Numbered from the stretch's first letter, positions 14,020-25,204 are shown. The stretch is DNA of 64,000 nt from Pipra filicauda (GCF_003945595.2 NW_024104300.1:1054001-1118000), one strand, 5' to 3'. Made by a program: numbers and translations. The notes: generated by a model not told the origin, from the letters alone.

Positions 14020-16375
14020 GGAAGGACCACAAAATGCTTTAGGTTGGATGGGACCACTGCAAGACATTTAGTACAACCTCTCTGCTCAAGCAGGGTTCCC
14101 TAGAGCACTGTCCTACTCAGGATTGTGTCCAGACAGATTTGAATATCTCCAGTGAGGGAGACTCCATAAATTCTCTGGACAGCCTGTTCCAGTGCACAAT
14201 CACTCATACAGTAAAGAAGTTCTTCCTCATGTTTAAGTAGAACTTCCTGTACATCAGTTTCTGCCTGTTGCCGTTACATCCTTTTGCTTGGCACTAGAAG
14301 AAGAGCTTATATCCATCCTCTTGACACCCTCCCTTCAGACACTTTTTTGCATTGACAAGACCCCCTCTCAGTCTTTTCTCCAGGCTAAAAAGGCACAACT
14401 CCCTCAGTCTTTGCTCATACCTGAGGAGCTCCAGTCCTTTAATCATCTTCTTAGCCCTCTGCTGGACCCACGCCAGGAGCTCCGTGTCTCTCTTGTCCAG
14501 AGGAGCCCAGAATTGGACACAGCATTGCAGATGTGGCCTCACCAGGGCTGAGTAGAGGGGCAGGATCACCTCCCTTGACCTGCTGGCAATGCTTTTCCTA
14601 ATGCATCCCAGGATACTCTTGGACACAAGGACATACTGCTGGCTCATGGAAAGCTTGTTGTCCGGGAGGACCCCCAAGTTCTTCCCCAAAGAGTTGCTTT
14701 CCAGCAGGTCAGTTCCCAGCCTATGCTGGTGCCTTTGTTGAATTTCAGCTTGTTCCTCCCTGCCCATCTCTCCACCCTGTTGAGGTCCTTCTGAAGGGCT
14801 GCACAGCCCTCTGGGGTATCAGTCACTCCTCCCAGCTTTGTGTCATCAGTGACCTTGCTGAGGAGACACGTGTCCCTTCATCCAAGTCACTGATGAATAA
14901 GTTAACCAACAGTGGGCCCAGTACTGAACCTTGGGGGACACCACTAGTAACAGGTCTCCAACTAGACCCTGTGACACCTATTATGACCCTCTGGGGTCTG
15001 CTGTTCATCTAGTTCTTAATTCACCTCAGCATCCACTCATCAAGACTATACTTTGTGACTTTGACTTTGAAGATTTTATGCTGTCTGAAGCCTTACTAAA
15101 TTCCAGGTAGACAACACTCTCCCATCATCCACCCAGCCAGTTGTCCCATCATAGAAGGCAATCAGGTTTCTTAAGTATGATTTCCCTTTGGTGAATCCAT
15201 GCTGACTACTCCTGATTGCCTTGTCTTTCACGTGCTCAGAAATGGCATCCAGGATAAGCCATTCCATCACCTTTCCAGGGACTGAGATGAGGCTGACTGG
15301 CTGGTAGTTCCCTGGGTCCTCCCTCTTGCCTTTTTTGAAGACTGGGTTGACATTTGCTTTCTTCCAGGCACCTCTCCTGATTGCCATGACTTTTCAAAGA
15401 TGATCGTGAGTAGCCCAGCTATGGTATCTGCCAGCTCTCTCAGGACATGTGGATGCCTCATGTCAGGGCCCATGGACCTGTGAATGTCAGGCTCACCTAA
15501 GTGATCTTTACCCCAGTCTTCCTTGGCCAAGGGAAAGTCTGCCTTCCTCCAGACCTTGTCCCTGGTCTCCTGGGTTACGGATTCCTAGGGCTGGTGAAAC
15601 AAAGAAAGCATTCAATATTTCTGTTTTCTCTGGTGCCTCTTTTGCAATGGTCCCTGTTCCATACAGAAGCAGGGTCACACTGTCCTTTTTGTTGTTGATG
15701 TATTTGAAAAAACCCTTCTTCTTATCCTTGACATCCTTGTCCAGATTAATTCCAAATGGGCTTTGGCCTTTCTTGTTGCATTTCTGCATGCTCTGACAAC
15801 ATCTCTATATTCATTCCAGGTGGCCTGTCCTTGTTTTCACCTTCTGCTTATGTCTGAGTTCCTTGAGTAGGAGTTCCTTGCTCATCTATGCAGTTCTCCT
15901 GCTCTTTTGCTTTATTTCTTGCTCACTGGGATGCACTGGTCTTGAGCCTGGGTGAAGTAATCCTAGAATATTGGCTCTCTAGGACATCCCTTCCATGCAG
16001 ATTCTTCCATGAGATTCTTCCCAGAAGGTCCCTGAAGAGGCTGAAGTTAGCTCTCCTGAAGTCCAGTGTTGTGATCTTTCTCATTGCCCTGTTTTCTCCT
16101 CACATAATACAGAACTACATGATGTCATGGTCACTGTAACCAAGGCTACCCCCAACCTTCATATCTGCAACCAGACCTTCCATTTTAGTTAATATAAAGT
16201 CCAGCAGCCCACCTTCTGTTGTTGGCTACTCCATCTTGTTGGTTCCATGTAGGAGAAAGTTGTCATCAATGCTTTCCAAGAATCTTGTTTGGTTTGTGCT
16301 TTGCTGTGTTGTTCTTCCAACAGATATTAGGGTGGCTGAACTCCCCCTTGAGAACCAGGGACTGTGACTGTACAA
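14020..16375 (-). mobile_element. CR1 LINE, 5'-truncated and decayed
   Basis: This is a minus-strand CR1 retrotransposon of about 2.35 kb. Its 3' UTR lies at 14020-14290, with the usual AGGTTGGATGGGACC-like segment near 14040. Going upstream on the minus strand, it then carries the end of ORF2, the reverse transcriptase, the linker, and part of the endonuclease region at about 15890-16375. Frames are broken by frameshifts and stops, so it is inactive. The far 5' part of the endonuclease and ORF1 are missing, as is usual for 5'-truncated CR1 copies. The terminal octamer microsatellite has degraded. Confidence 0.93.
14294..15796 (-). pseudogene. CR1 ORF2 reverse transcriptase remnant
   Basis: Broken reading frames on the minus strand line up with CR1 ORF2. 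From N to C: a linker ending EILNAFFVSPA (15508-15789); RT fingers with FKKGKREDPGNYQPVSLISV and SSQHGFTKGKS (15076-15387); an RT palm segment with [13 protein letters not shown] (14823-15008); and the thumb and C-terminal region with LYSALVRPHLQCCVQFW and LRELCLFSLEKRL (14294-14767). The region that should encode the catalytic F-A-D-D box is frameshifted just downstream of [10 protein letters not shown], so the box is not readable in the main frame. The protein would have copied CR1 RNA into DNA at the target site. No function remains. Confidence 0.9.
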
Positions 16376-19300
16376 AGGGATATGCTGAAGCAGTAGACCA
16401 GGGAAAAGATCTTTGCATCATTATTTGGAAAGATACCAGTGGAGCAGAATGGCATTTGGCAGGCTAGAGGATATGATATTGGGATAATGTGGTCACGAAA
16501 TGATGGTAGCAAAATAATGTTTTATTATACCCTTGTCTGCTTAGGGGTTAGGATGAATAATGATTATTTGTAATAAGAATATGATTTTAGGAAACAAAGT
16601 AGATGTGTGTTATAAGAGCATGAGTTTTGTCATATTTCAAAATTAACTGAGCAAGTAAGAGGTTTTTAAAAGCCTTCCTTGACAGGCCGAGGATGCATGG
16701 GCTGTGAAGCTGGTTGTATATTAGGCGTGCTTCCAAGAAGGTAATAAATGTCTGGATGCTTAGCAGTGGAACCCAATTTCAATTAATAAATTACATTTTA
16801 ATACTTCTTTGTTTTGAATTTGGCATGGGGAATCCTGAACGATTGCTAGTGCCCAGTTGTGTGCTGGCATGGTCACAGTCTTCTGCATGATATAAACCTA
16901 GATTTACACTTGCCCTGTTTTGGCATTATCCGTAATGTCATCTACAAATTACTAAGTTAAAGAACTTAAATACTTTTAAATGAACATTTCACAATTAGCT
17001 TTTAAAGGATTGTTTAATGTGATTGAAGATTGTGTGGTGAAGAATGCCAGTTCACAACGACCTTTCTCAATTTCTGACCAAAAATGTGAAGGAAAACCAG
17101 TTGCATGCTTACTTCATTATTCGTGAGCTACTCAGAGATATCATGTGTGAGGTTGAATATGGTACACCTGAATTATGGAGTTGGTTTTTTTTACTTGCAA
17201 CAGATTTTTCCTTTACTTCATTGGCTAATCAGAAGTGAATGCAAGTATACATAGTGCTCTCCTTACTGCTGATAGCCGAGATGTAGGAGTGGGATAATTG
17301 AATACACATGTCTTTCATTGCATCTATATGTTAGTGTACTTGAAACGTTTTTTTAAATCATTTATAAGTGGTCTGTATGAGAGATTACGTTTGTTAGCTG
17401 CAAAAAATGCATTGAGCCAATGCCTTTGAATATGAAGGCACAGAAGTTGAGGTATTTTAAAGTACACTGATGCCAGTTAAATTAGCATGTAACTAATTGG
17501 ATGGATCCATGCTTATCCAAGTCCTGTCATAGAGGATTTGGAGGAAAGTTAGACTTTACGTGTACTGCTTTACAGCTAATCTGTGCTGCTGTGGGAATAG
17601 GGTTATAATTTACATCAGCTTTAGGCAAAACTGTACCATGAATAATACACAAAGCTTACACATTTTTTTTAATTTTAGATTAAGGTGTGTACAACTTCTG
17701 TTTGTTTAACCAGTTAGCGACATCACCTAGAAGTAAATCTTCAATGCAAAACATCATGCAGGAAATGGATCAGTCTCAGGTGTAAAGCACTTCAAAAGCT
17801 CAGAGTGGGAAACAGACAGAGGTTTATATCTTACAGTTCTAGAATGGAGAAATGGTTAGCTCTTCTTCAAAATGTCTTCCAATGTGCATTAAGGTGAGTG
17901 AAAATCACTGAGTGGTCCCAATGCAGTCAGTGGAAACATGGTTAAGGATATATGGAAGGTACATGCGTTATACACCAGTCATCTTAAAAAAGTTAATTTT
18001 GTGCAACAATTCTGAACTCCTGTCAGGCCAAATAAATAATTTGTATAAGGCTATGTAGTTCTCACAAAGACAGTCTTTTTCAAGTGCTTAGAATGCTGAG
18101 GTGGTTGCTTTATGTACTGTATTTTATGCCTGATGCAAACAAGTAATGAACTGGAGTTTCCTGTGGTGATGTTGTTAGGCCAGTCTGTGATTCTGAGTGG
18201 CAACCAAGGAAAGAGGGGAAGTTACAAACCATCCCACTGTCATAACAAACCACTAACAGATGTTTTGCTTTGTTTTCCCTGCACAATATTAAGATTACAT
18301 AATTAAATACCTGGTGGAATCTGAAATTTGAATTATTTAATGGTACCAAATTAAAAAAATCCCCAACTCTTTCCAAAATTACAAACCTTATAAAAATTGG
18401 CTACTTTGTAATAATATTTCCTTATCCAATATTTACAGCAATAGCTTTTCCTTGAACAATTACACATATTGCTTACCTCCATGTCCTGTACAAACTTCAG
18501 AAACTGATGAGAAGAACTGAAGAAAGAAGGCTTTTTTTTCCTCTTTAGCACTCTGAATGAAATGATAGGAAAAAATATATATATTTTCATACATGAAAAT
18601 AGTACTGTACACAATCCATATCTCCAACTCCCTTCCAAACCATAGTTTAGTTTTTATTAGTAGACATTTATTTTGTTTGCTGTTCAGCTGAATTCTAGTG
18701 TCCATCCCATTAGAACAGAACACAAATGGAAATGTGAGTATTGAACTCAGGCTTGATAATACTTAATTGCTTAAATGATTAGGTATGTTATACTCAATAC
18801 AATGACATGGTTAAGTTGACAAATGTTTTCAAGAATTATCAACTACAGGCAACTAATCTAAAGGAAATAAATGCAAATATTAAAATGGAATTGTTTATTT
18901 TGTGTGTCAGTAGTATCCTGGTTGCTATTTTAAGTCCAGTGTACTTGTACAAGGGTTTTCAATGTGCGTAATGGCTGCAGTGCCAATTTGGCTTCAGGTT
19001 TTACTGACAAAAATAAGCAAGGAAAACTCCTGACTAGTTTGGAGCTGAAGATCCTTCCCTGCTATTTTATTTGCATCTGATAAGGGATTTTTGTAAATGT
19101 TTCCACCTTTGCAGTGTATCTTGTGGGCTGAATTCTGCCTTTCAGTATGAGTGTCTGCTTGTTACTGATTGCATAGTGCAGGCTATGTCAGGACTGAGAA
19201 CTGCTAGGTTTGTGTACTGACTGTGCTGCTGCACTGCTTTCTGTTCCTGGGCACTCCTACCCATGGCCTGTAAAACAGAGTGGATTATCATTTGAAAGAG

Positions 19301-20212
19301 CATTTGCAAGGCTTTGTGTTGTTTGGTTTTTTGTTTGTTTGTTTGGTTGGTTGGTTGGTTTTTTGGGTTTTTTTGTTGTTTTTTTTTTTTTTTTTAATTG
19401 CTGTGCTTAGGAGGAGACAAATGTAAAGGTCTCAAGTATTCTCATTTACTGAAATAGATTTTTCAGTGGAAGTCATTTTCTTTACAGAAGGGTCACAAAA
19501 GTGTGTCAGTCCTACTTTTGTATTATTTTCTTTTTATCACAACAAAGTGATGTTTGAAAGCACTTTGAGGGAAAGAGACAGTGTAAGATTGGAAATTCCT
19601 TTTAACAATAAATAATATTCTGAGAATAGGACATTAGTGTGAAGATACAAGTCTTCCTCTGTTTATGAACTAGAAAGAATCAAGCCCATTAAGAATATGG
19701 ATTTTTGTAATTATTTTAAGAGCAGGTACTTAGCTTCTTCCATTTTCAGTCACATAAGCCTAATTTAGCCTGTATGAAACAGCTAGTAAAGTGTATTTAA
19801 GTGGGAGTCTCTAAGCACACATATTTCAGTTAAAGGGAGGGAAATTTTGAGGCATGCAATCTCTTATGAAATATAATTTATAGAAAGGATTATTATGAAG
19901 GCTTTTCTGATTCCTGCTGAGTGCTTCAATGCTATATAATAATACTAAAGGTTGAATTACTGATCACAAAAGATGTCCTTGTATCAGCAACAGTTTTTTG
20001 AAAATGGGAATCAGTGCATTTTATTACTTGGCTGTAAAAACATTTATTTATTTGTGCATGTCAATTTTTGTTTTGTTTATTTGTTTATTTTAAAGAAGGC
20101 ATATGTGTCTGAGGGGAGAAACAAAGAAGCAGTATATGCATCACTTGTGTAGAATTTTTTATTCTTAGTGGAACTCAACATACTCTAGGGAAGAATTCCT
20201 TCATCAAGCAGT
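16376..20212. other. AT-rich unique DNA, no gene seen
   Basis: No gene or repeat family recognised. It holds a GTTT/GGTT-rich run followed by a T-run at about 19318-19395. A 95-codon minus-strand frame at 18351-18638 is low-complexity and shows no family. Confidence 0.6.
19318..19395. repeat. (GTTT)n/(GGTT)n and poly-T tract
   Basis: Consecutive GTTT and GGTT units pass into a run of about 17 T. On the minus strand it reads as an A-rich/AAAC tract, which could be the tail of an old retroposon, but no body is recognisable beside it. Confidence 0.75.
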
Positions 20213-20213
20213 G

Positions 20214-21646
20214 TTACACAGTATTACCTACAGCATAGGTGTAAGGAGTTCTGCACTGTGTGTGTCTAAGCCGTAATGGAAAGGAGCTGTTCCTGACACA
20301 GGCCAGGATGCCATTGGCCTTCTTGGCCACCTGGGCACACTGCTGGCTCATGTTCAGCTTTCTGTCAATCCAGACTCCCAGGTCCGTTTCTGCCTGGCTG
20401 CTCTCCAGCCACTCTGTGCCCAGCCTGTAGGGCTGCAGGGGGTTGTTGTGGCCAAAGTGCAGCACCGGGCACTTGGTCTTGTTAAATCTCATACCGTTGG
20501 ATTTGGCCCATCTATCCAGCCTGTCCAGGTCCCTCTGCAGGGCCCTCCTACCCTCCAGCAGATTGACACTCCCCCTCAACTTGGTGTCATCTGTAAATTT
20601 GCTAATGATAGACTCGATCCCCTCATCCAGATCATCAGTAAAGATGTTAAACAGGACTAGGCCCATGGGGGACACCACTAGTGACTGGCCATCAACTGGA
20701 TGCAGCACCGTTCACCGCCACTCTCTGGGCCCGGCCCTTCAGCCAGTTCCCAACCCAGCACAGAGTGCCCCTGTCCAAGCCTTGGGCTGCAGCTTTTCCA
20801 GGAGTATGCCATGGGAGACAGTGTCAAAGGCTTTGCTGAAGTCCAGATAGACCACATTCACAGCCTTCCCCTCATCCACCAGGTGGGTCATCTGGTCATA
20901 AAAGGAGATCAGGTTGGCCAGGCAGGACCTGGCCCTCCTAAATCAGTTCTGGCTGGGTCTGATCCTCTGGCTGTCCTGTAAGTGCTGTGTGATCACACTC
21001 ATTTCTGTTCCATGACCTGACCAGGCACCGAGGTCAGGCTGACAGACCTGTAGTTTCCTGGATCCTCCTTCCACCCCTTCTTATGGATGGGCATGACAGT
21101 GGCCAACTTCCAGTCATCTGGGATCTCCCTGGTGAGCCAGGACTGTTGATAAATGATGGAGAACGGCTTGGTGAGCTCTTCTGCCAGCTCCCTCATCACC
21201 CTAGGATGGATCCCATCTGGTCCTGTAGACTTGTGAGCATCTAAGTGGCACTGCTTCCTCCTGGATTACAAGGAGGCTATTCTGCTCCCCATCCCTGTGT
21301 ACCACCTCCGGAGGCCAGTTGTCCTGAGGATGACTTGTCTGATTATTGAAAAAAGGCAAAGAAGGCATTAAGGACTTCAGCCTTTTCCTCATCTTTGGTA
21401 ACTATGTTCCACCCCAGACCAATAAAGAATGGAGGTTTTCCTTGCTTCCTTCCTTTTGCTACTAATGTATTTAGAAACACACTTTTTATTATCCTTTACA
21501 GAAGTGGCCAGCTTAAGTTCTAATTGAGCCTTCGCCTTTCTGATTTTCTTTCTGCATGACCTAACAACATCCTTAAACACTTCCTGAGTTGCCTGCTCCT
21601 TTTTCCAAATGTGAATCACCCTCTTTATTTCCCTGAGTTCCTGCAA
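20214..21646 (-). pseudogene. CR1 ORF2 linker and reverse transcriptase remnant
   Basis: Minus-strand frames, from N to C: the linker with SCRKKIRKAKAQLELKLA (21389-21646); the fingers with KLATVMPIHKKGWKEDPGNY and SVSLTSVPGQVME (20999-21199); and the palm to early thumb in one open frame (20214-20708), with [46 protein letters not shown] and [21 protein letters not shown]. The catalytic F-A-D-D box reads F-T-D-D, so one base beside the active-site aspartates has changed. Frameshifts lie between the pieces. No function is expected. Confidence 0.9.
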
Positions 21647-21852
21647 AAGCTTCCTGCCCAGCCCGGCGAGTCGTCTTCCCCGCCAGCTCGTCTTTCAGCA
21701 CACAGGGACAGCCTGCTCCTCTGCCTTCAAGATTTCTTTCTTGAAGTCTGCCTTTCCTTCCTGGGCCACTTTGTTCTTAAGGTACTCTCTGAATCAGCAT
21801 CCTCAGTAGGATGAAGTCAGCACTCTGGAAGTCCAGGGTAGAGGTTTTGTTG

Positions 21853-21857
21853 ATACC
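21853..21857. repeat. Target-site duplication, left (ATACC)
   Basis: ATACC here is repeated at 22479-22483 on the other side of the LTR. The CR1 sequence continues across the pair. Confidence 0.85.
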
Positions 21858-22228
21858 TGTGCTGGTTTAAAAGTTAACCAGCAGGGGAAATGAACTCAAC
21901 TCAAAAGAGAGATTATAAGTCAGAATAACAATTTAATAAAATAATACAATAAGTACAATTATACAAACAAACAATTGGTCTTAACCCACAAAACCCAAAT
22001 GTATAACCCAGCACCCTGGGGCATGAACAAAGTGGCGTTCCTTGGCTCTCCCCCGAGTCCAAAGTAAAGAGAGAGGGGAAAAACCTGCTGGTGGGAGAAC
22101 TGTTGCAGTCTGGTCAAAAGTGGTGATTGCAGTCCAGTTGAGGGTGGTGGTCTCAGTCTGGTTGAGAGCGGTGAGCTGCAGTCTTCCTCTGGATCCCACG
22201 AGTGGTAAAAAGGTTCCAAAACTCTAAG

Positions 22229-22236
22229 TTTATATA
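22229..22236 (-). promoter_or_regulatory. LTR TATA box
   Basis: The minus strand reads TATATAAA, 43 bp downstream of the nearer kappaB-like site. This spacing suits an LTR core promoter. Its use is not known. Confidence 0.5.
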
Positions 22237-22278
22237 TTCTCCAGTTCAGGCAGGAATGCTCAGTCCTCCCCTCAGAGT

Positions 22279-22345
22279 GGGGAATTCCATAAAAGGGTAT
22301 GAGGATGCTCAGTCCTTCCCTCAGAGCGGGGAATTCCATAAAAGG
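22279..22345 (-). promoter_or_regulatory. Duplicated kappaB/CArG composite in LTR U3
   Basis: GGGGAATTCCATAAAAGG occurs twice (22279-22296 and 22328-22345), 49 bp apart, inside a tandem repeat. Its first ten bases fit the palindromic NF-kappaB consensus GGGRNNYYCC. The last ten, overlapping by two, fit the SRF CArG box CC(A/T)6GG. Both copies lie just upstream of the LTR TATA box on the minus strand. Binding is inference from motifs. Confidence 0.5.
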
Positions 22346-22478
22346 GTATGAGGACAGGAACATCTACAGGCCTCTACTGCTAACAATTTCTGGGAAATGG
22401 CATGGAAGGCTATAGAATACACAGTTTTGGTTACACCCATACCATGATGAACTGGTCTCAGCTGTCCTAACTAGGACA

Positions 22479-22483
22479 ATACC
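22479..22483. repeat. Target-site duplication, right (ATACC)
   Basis: Partner of 21853-21857. It resumes the CR1 endonuclease region. Confidence 0.85.
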
Positions 22484-22565
22484 CCTCCTTGTTTCACCGA
22501 GTATCGAAAAAATTCTATCATTTCATGGTCACTGAAGCCCAGACGGCCTCTGACCACCACATCTC

Positions 22566-22835
22566 CTACCAACCCTTCTCTGTAAACAGCAGGTCCAGTG
22601 GACCCCCACCCCTGGTAGGCTCACTCACCACCTGTGACAAGAAGCTCTCCTCCATGCACTCCAAGAACCTTCTAGACTGCCTCTTTTCTGCTGTGAAGAG
22701 ATCCCAGCAGACATCTGGCAGGTTAAAGTCTCCCACTAGTACAAGCACTGGCAATCCTGAAACATCCACCAATTGCTGATATAATAATTCATCCACCTCT
22801 TCATCCTGGTTGGGTGGTCTATAACAGACTCCCAC
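22566..22835 (-). pseudogene. CR1 ORF2 endonuclease fragment
   Basis: An open minus-strand frame of 89 codons carries the APE-type endonuclease core: YRPPNQDEEVDELLYQQL, then VLVGDFNLPDVCW with the G-D-F-N metal/phosphate-binding box, then PLDLLFT. It belongs to the CR1 at 20213-22985 and lies upstream of the nested LTR. The N-terminal and C-terminal ends of the domain are missing. Confidence 0.88.
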
Positions 22836-22985
22836 CAGGATGTTGGCCTTTGTTGACCTTCCCCCTGATTCTTACCCATAGGCACTTAACCTTATTGATG
22901 CTAACCTCAAGTTCTAGAGTCAAAAAATGCCCTTATATACAGAGCTAACCCTCCACCTCTCCTACCTCACCTTTCTCTTCTGAAG

Positions 22986-24483
22986 AAGTGATGTAATGTA
23001 TTTATTTTTTAAGGTTTTTTTTCTTAAGACTTTTCTTTTAGTTTTTTTTTTTTATTTTTAATTTAGAGCAGTGTATTCTGATTGTCCTGAAAATCCCTGA
23101 AGGCTAGAAGCTGCTATCATCATCATCTGAAATTTTGAGCTCAGTTACTTGACTCCAGAACCAGCTGGCAGTTTAAAAGAGAAACCTTCTCTGCCCGTTA
23201 TCTTTTGAAGTATGACTAAAGTCTCAAACATTTAACATCTCTGGTCTTGAGCCACTTCTATTCATCTGTGATGTTGTTGGGCAGACAGTATTTTCATTTC
23301 TTCATACACACCCACATACCCACTCTTTATAACGACACTTTGTCTCCTGGAATGGGAGGCAGGACCCAGGTTCTGTCCTTGCTGAAGTTTTTAGCAGTGT
23401 AGTCTTAAGAATAAGAACCATGGCATTGCTACAAGTGCTTCACATGACCTTTTGTGCCCTGAGATCTGCTGAAGGAGTGACAGTTGTGGCCTGTGGCTGT
23501 GCCACTAGGAGTATTGGCTACACCTTCATGGCCTCTACTGTGGTTACTGCCTTGCCTTGAGGCAAAGGAGAGTGCTTCATTGGTAGCTTGGAGAAGAATG
23601 AAATTGATTAGGAGTGGTGCTAAGGGGTTACATGGGATAGGGATGATTTATTGTACACCTGTAATAGGCAGTGGGGGTGTCCATTTTTTGTGTGTGGCTC
23701 TTGTATCTTTCTGGGTATAGGTCCACAGGCTGGGCAGGTGGACCCCAAGGACTTGCTTTGTTGCTGAAGCAACAAGGACAAGATGATATTTGGGTAGAAA
23801 CATCTGAGCTTTCTATGACTGCATCCTCTTTATGTGTTTCCTTATCAGTTTCATTGGATGGATATTCTTTCTTTGGGACTACAGAATGTTTTGGAAAAAG
23901 GTTTTAGTTGTATTTATACCATTTCTGACATCTCAAGTCAGCAGCAGCCCAGTTACAAAGTACAGATTTGATATATTTCCATTTTAGTCACTGTAAGATG
24001 TCTCAAGGTATACCTTGAATATTAAGATGTGCTTACATTTTTATTGTAAAGTAGTGAGCAAGTTCCACCAAAAAAAATTATCCATGGAACATTTGGTTTT
24101 CAGTGTGAGATTCATATTATTCTTATTTCAGTATATCTTGGAAGTTTTTCCATTGTAGTATCTGTACTATGTCTGGTGATATATTTAGAATACAAGTGGG
24201 TCTTTAAAAATGGGACAGACCTATTGGTTTAAGTGATACTGAATGCTTGAAAGTTGAGCAACATAGTACTGGTGAAATTCAGCAAATCTGAATTAGGCCA
24301 TTACCTCTATGCTTTATGGATAATTCTTGCACCAGATCTTATGGAATCTTGTTATATTAACCTTGGTCCTCTAATTTATTCCTAATTTGTAGTTATCCAG
24401 AGGTATTTGTTTCTAGGCTTTTCCATTTTCTGGATACTCTCAATTGTTGGCCTTTTTTTTTTTTTTTTAATTACATGCTGACT
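22986..24483. other. Unique DNA, no gene seen
   Basis: T-rich runs near 23020-23060 and a T-run near 24453-24468 are the only notable structures. Frames of up to 78 codons show no family. Confidence 0.6.
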
Positions 24484-24495
24484 ACATCTTCACAA
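24484..24495. repeat. Target-site duplication, left, of truncated LINE copy
   Basis: ACATCTTCACAA recurs exactly at 25030-25041, straight after the conserved 3' end of the LINE copy. Confidence 0.8.
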
Positions 24496-24992
24496 CAATC
24501 CTAAACATCCACTGGTCAGATTTTGTGACCAATACGTCTGTTCTAGAACAAGCAGCAGTCGCAAGCATTGAGGCCATGTTGATGAGAACACAGCTGTGAT
24601 GGGCAGGGCACGTCTCCAGGATGAAGGACCACCGCCTCCCTAAGATCCTGCTTTATGGTGAACTTGCCACCGGCTGCCGCATGAGAGGAGCCCCGAAGAA
24701 AAGATACAAGGACTCCCTGAAACAACATCTCAGCCTTGGCCATATTGATCAGCATAACTGGTCTACTCTGGCCTCCAATCGGGAGGCCTGGAGAAACACC
24801 ATCTATAGCACAGCTGTCTCCTTTGAGAACACACGCAGGATCACCCTTGAGGAGAAAAGGCAACGCAGAAAGAACCGTGTATTGCAGAATACACCATCTA
24901 AGGAGTCTTTCTGCTGTGCGTTTTACAATCGGATATGTCTGTCTCGTATTGGCCTCATAAGCCACCAGCGTGCCTGTAACAAATGTGGATAA
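24496..24992 (+). pseudogene. C-terminal part of RTE-like ORF
   Basis: The frame encodes the region downstream of the reverse transcriptase: NTSVLEQAAVASIEAML, WAGHVSRMKDHRLPKILLYG and RITLEEKRQRRKNRVLQ. It ends with the Cys/His stretch SRIGLISHQRACNKCG and a TAA at 24990-24992. One in-frame TGA lies at 24597-24599. The first pair of the Cys motif is damaged here (C-A-F-Y instead of C-A-F-C). The last cysteines, lost in the full-length copy, are preserved, so this copy and the 50-kb copy show the natural end of the protein. Confidence 0.85.
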
Positions 24993-25005
24993 AGCCTTCC
25001 CAAAT

Positions 25006-25019
25006 CTTCGTTCGCGAAG
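25006..25019 (+). other. 3'-terminal stem-loop of RTE-like LINE (copy 1)
   Basis: CTTCG-TTCG-CGAAG forms a perfect 5-bp stem with a TTCG tetraloop, 10 nt from the end of the element. The same structure is kept in the other two copies. It may be the RNA feature that the reverse transcriptase recognises to start copying; this is inference. Confidence 0.6.
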
Positions 25020-25029
25020 CCCAGCCATG

Positions 25030-25041
25030 ACATCTTCACAA
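25030..25041. repeat. Target-site duplication, right, of truncated LINE copy
   Basis: Partner of 24484-24495, identical over 12 bases. Confidence 0.8.
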
Positions 25042-25204
25042 AAGGCAAAATATTCACATTCATATGTAATATTTCAAGATCTATATTTTCCATTATGGTC
25101 AATCTGTGAATAAATAATCAAATATACCAGAATCCTTCCTAGAATACTTTGTTTTGTGGCTGTTCAGTGTTTGATCTGTTTGTTGCTTGTTAACTGAGAG
25201 GGTC

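Larger units (their letters stand above)
21858..22478 (-). mobile_element. Solo LTR (5-bp target duplication) inside CR1
   Basis: This 621-bp insert starts TGTGCTGG and ends AGGACA, the TG...CA termini of an LTR. It is flanked on both sides by ATACC (21853-21857 and 22479-22483), and removing it joins the CR1 sequence seamlessly. Read on the minus strand it has a U3 with duplicated enhancer motifs, TATATAAA near 22229-22236, and an ATTAAA polyadenylation signal near 21931-21936, so it is a minus-strand LTR. A 5-bp duplication is usual for ERVL-type elements, though other classes can share it. Two tandem repeat arrays lie inside: a 49-bp unit twice (about 22258-22355), and three degenerate units of about 30 bp (about 22110-22190). 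No viral coding sequence is present. Confidence 0.88.
20213..22985 (-). mobile_element. CR1 LINE, interrupted by an LTR
   Basis: A second minus-strand CR1, about 2.15 kb once the nested LTR (21858-22478 plus one target duplication) is set aside. On the minus strand it runs from the endonuclease (about 22985 to 22484), through the linker and fingers (21857 to 20999), to the palm and the start of the C-terminal region (20708 to about 20250). Downstream of the ACVRNSS motif the similarity to CR1 ends. The rest of the thumb, the 3' UTR and the octamer tail are absent, so the 3' end was lost after insertion or this is an unusual copy. Its protein motifs differ in detail from the CR1 at 14-16 kb, suggesting another subfamily. 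Confidence 0.92.
24496..25029 (+). mobile_element. RTE-like LINE, 5'-truncated copy (copy 1)
   Basis: This 534-bp segment is roughly nine-tenths identical by eye to the 3' end of the full-length element at 31451-35598, matching it from about 35039. It starts at CAATCCTAAACATCC and ends at CCCAGCCATG, at the same 3' point as the two other copies. A perfect 12-bp direct repeat brackets it (24484-24495 and 25030-25041), the expected product of target-primed reverse transcription with 5' truncation. There is no poly-A tail and the 3' UTR is only 37 nt, which fits the RTE clade rather than CR1 or L1. This copy is inactive. Confidence 0.88.

Noticed and set aside
20443..20981. Plus-strand frames of 70-135 codons
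   Set aside because: They are the antisense of the CR1 reverse-transcriptase remnant on the minus strand.
21959..22363. 134-codon minus-strand frame
   Set aside because: It lies entirely within the nested solo LTR, and its repeated residues simply reflect the 49-bp tandem repeat.
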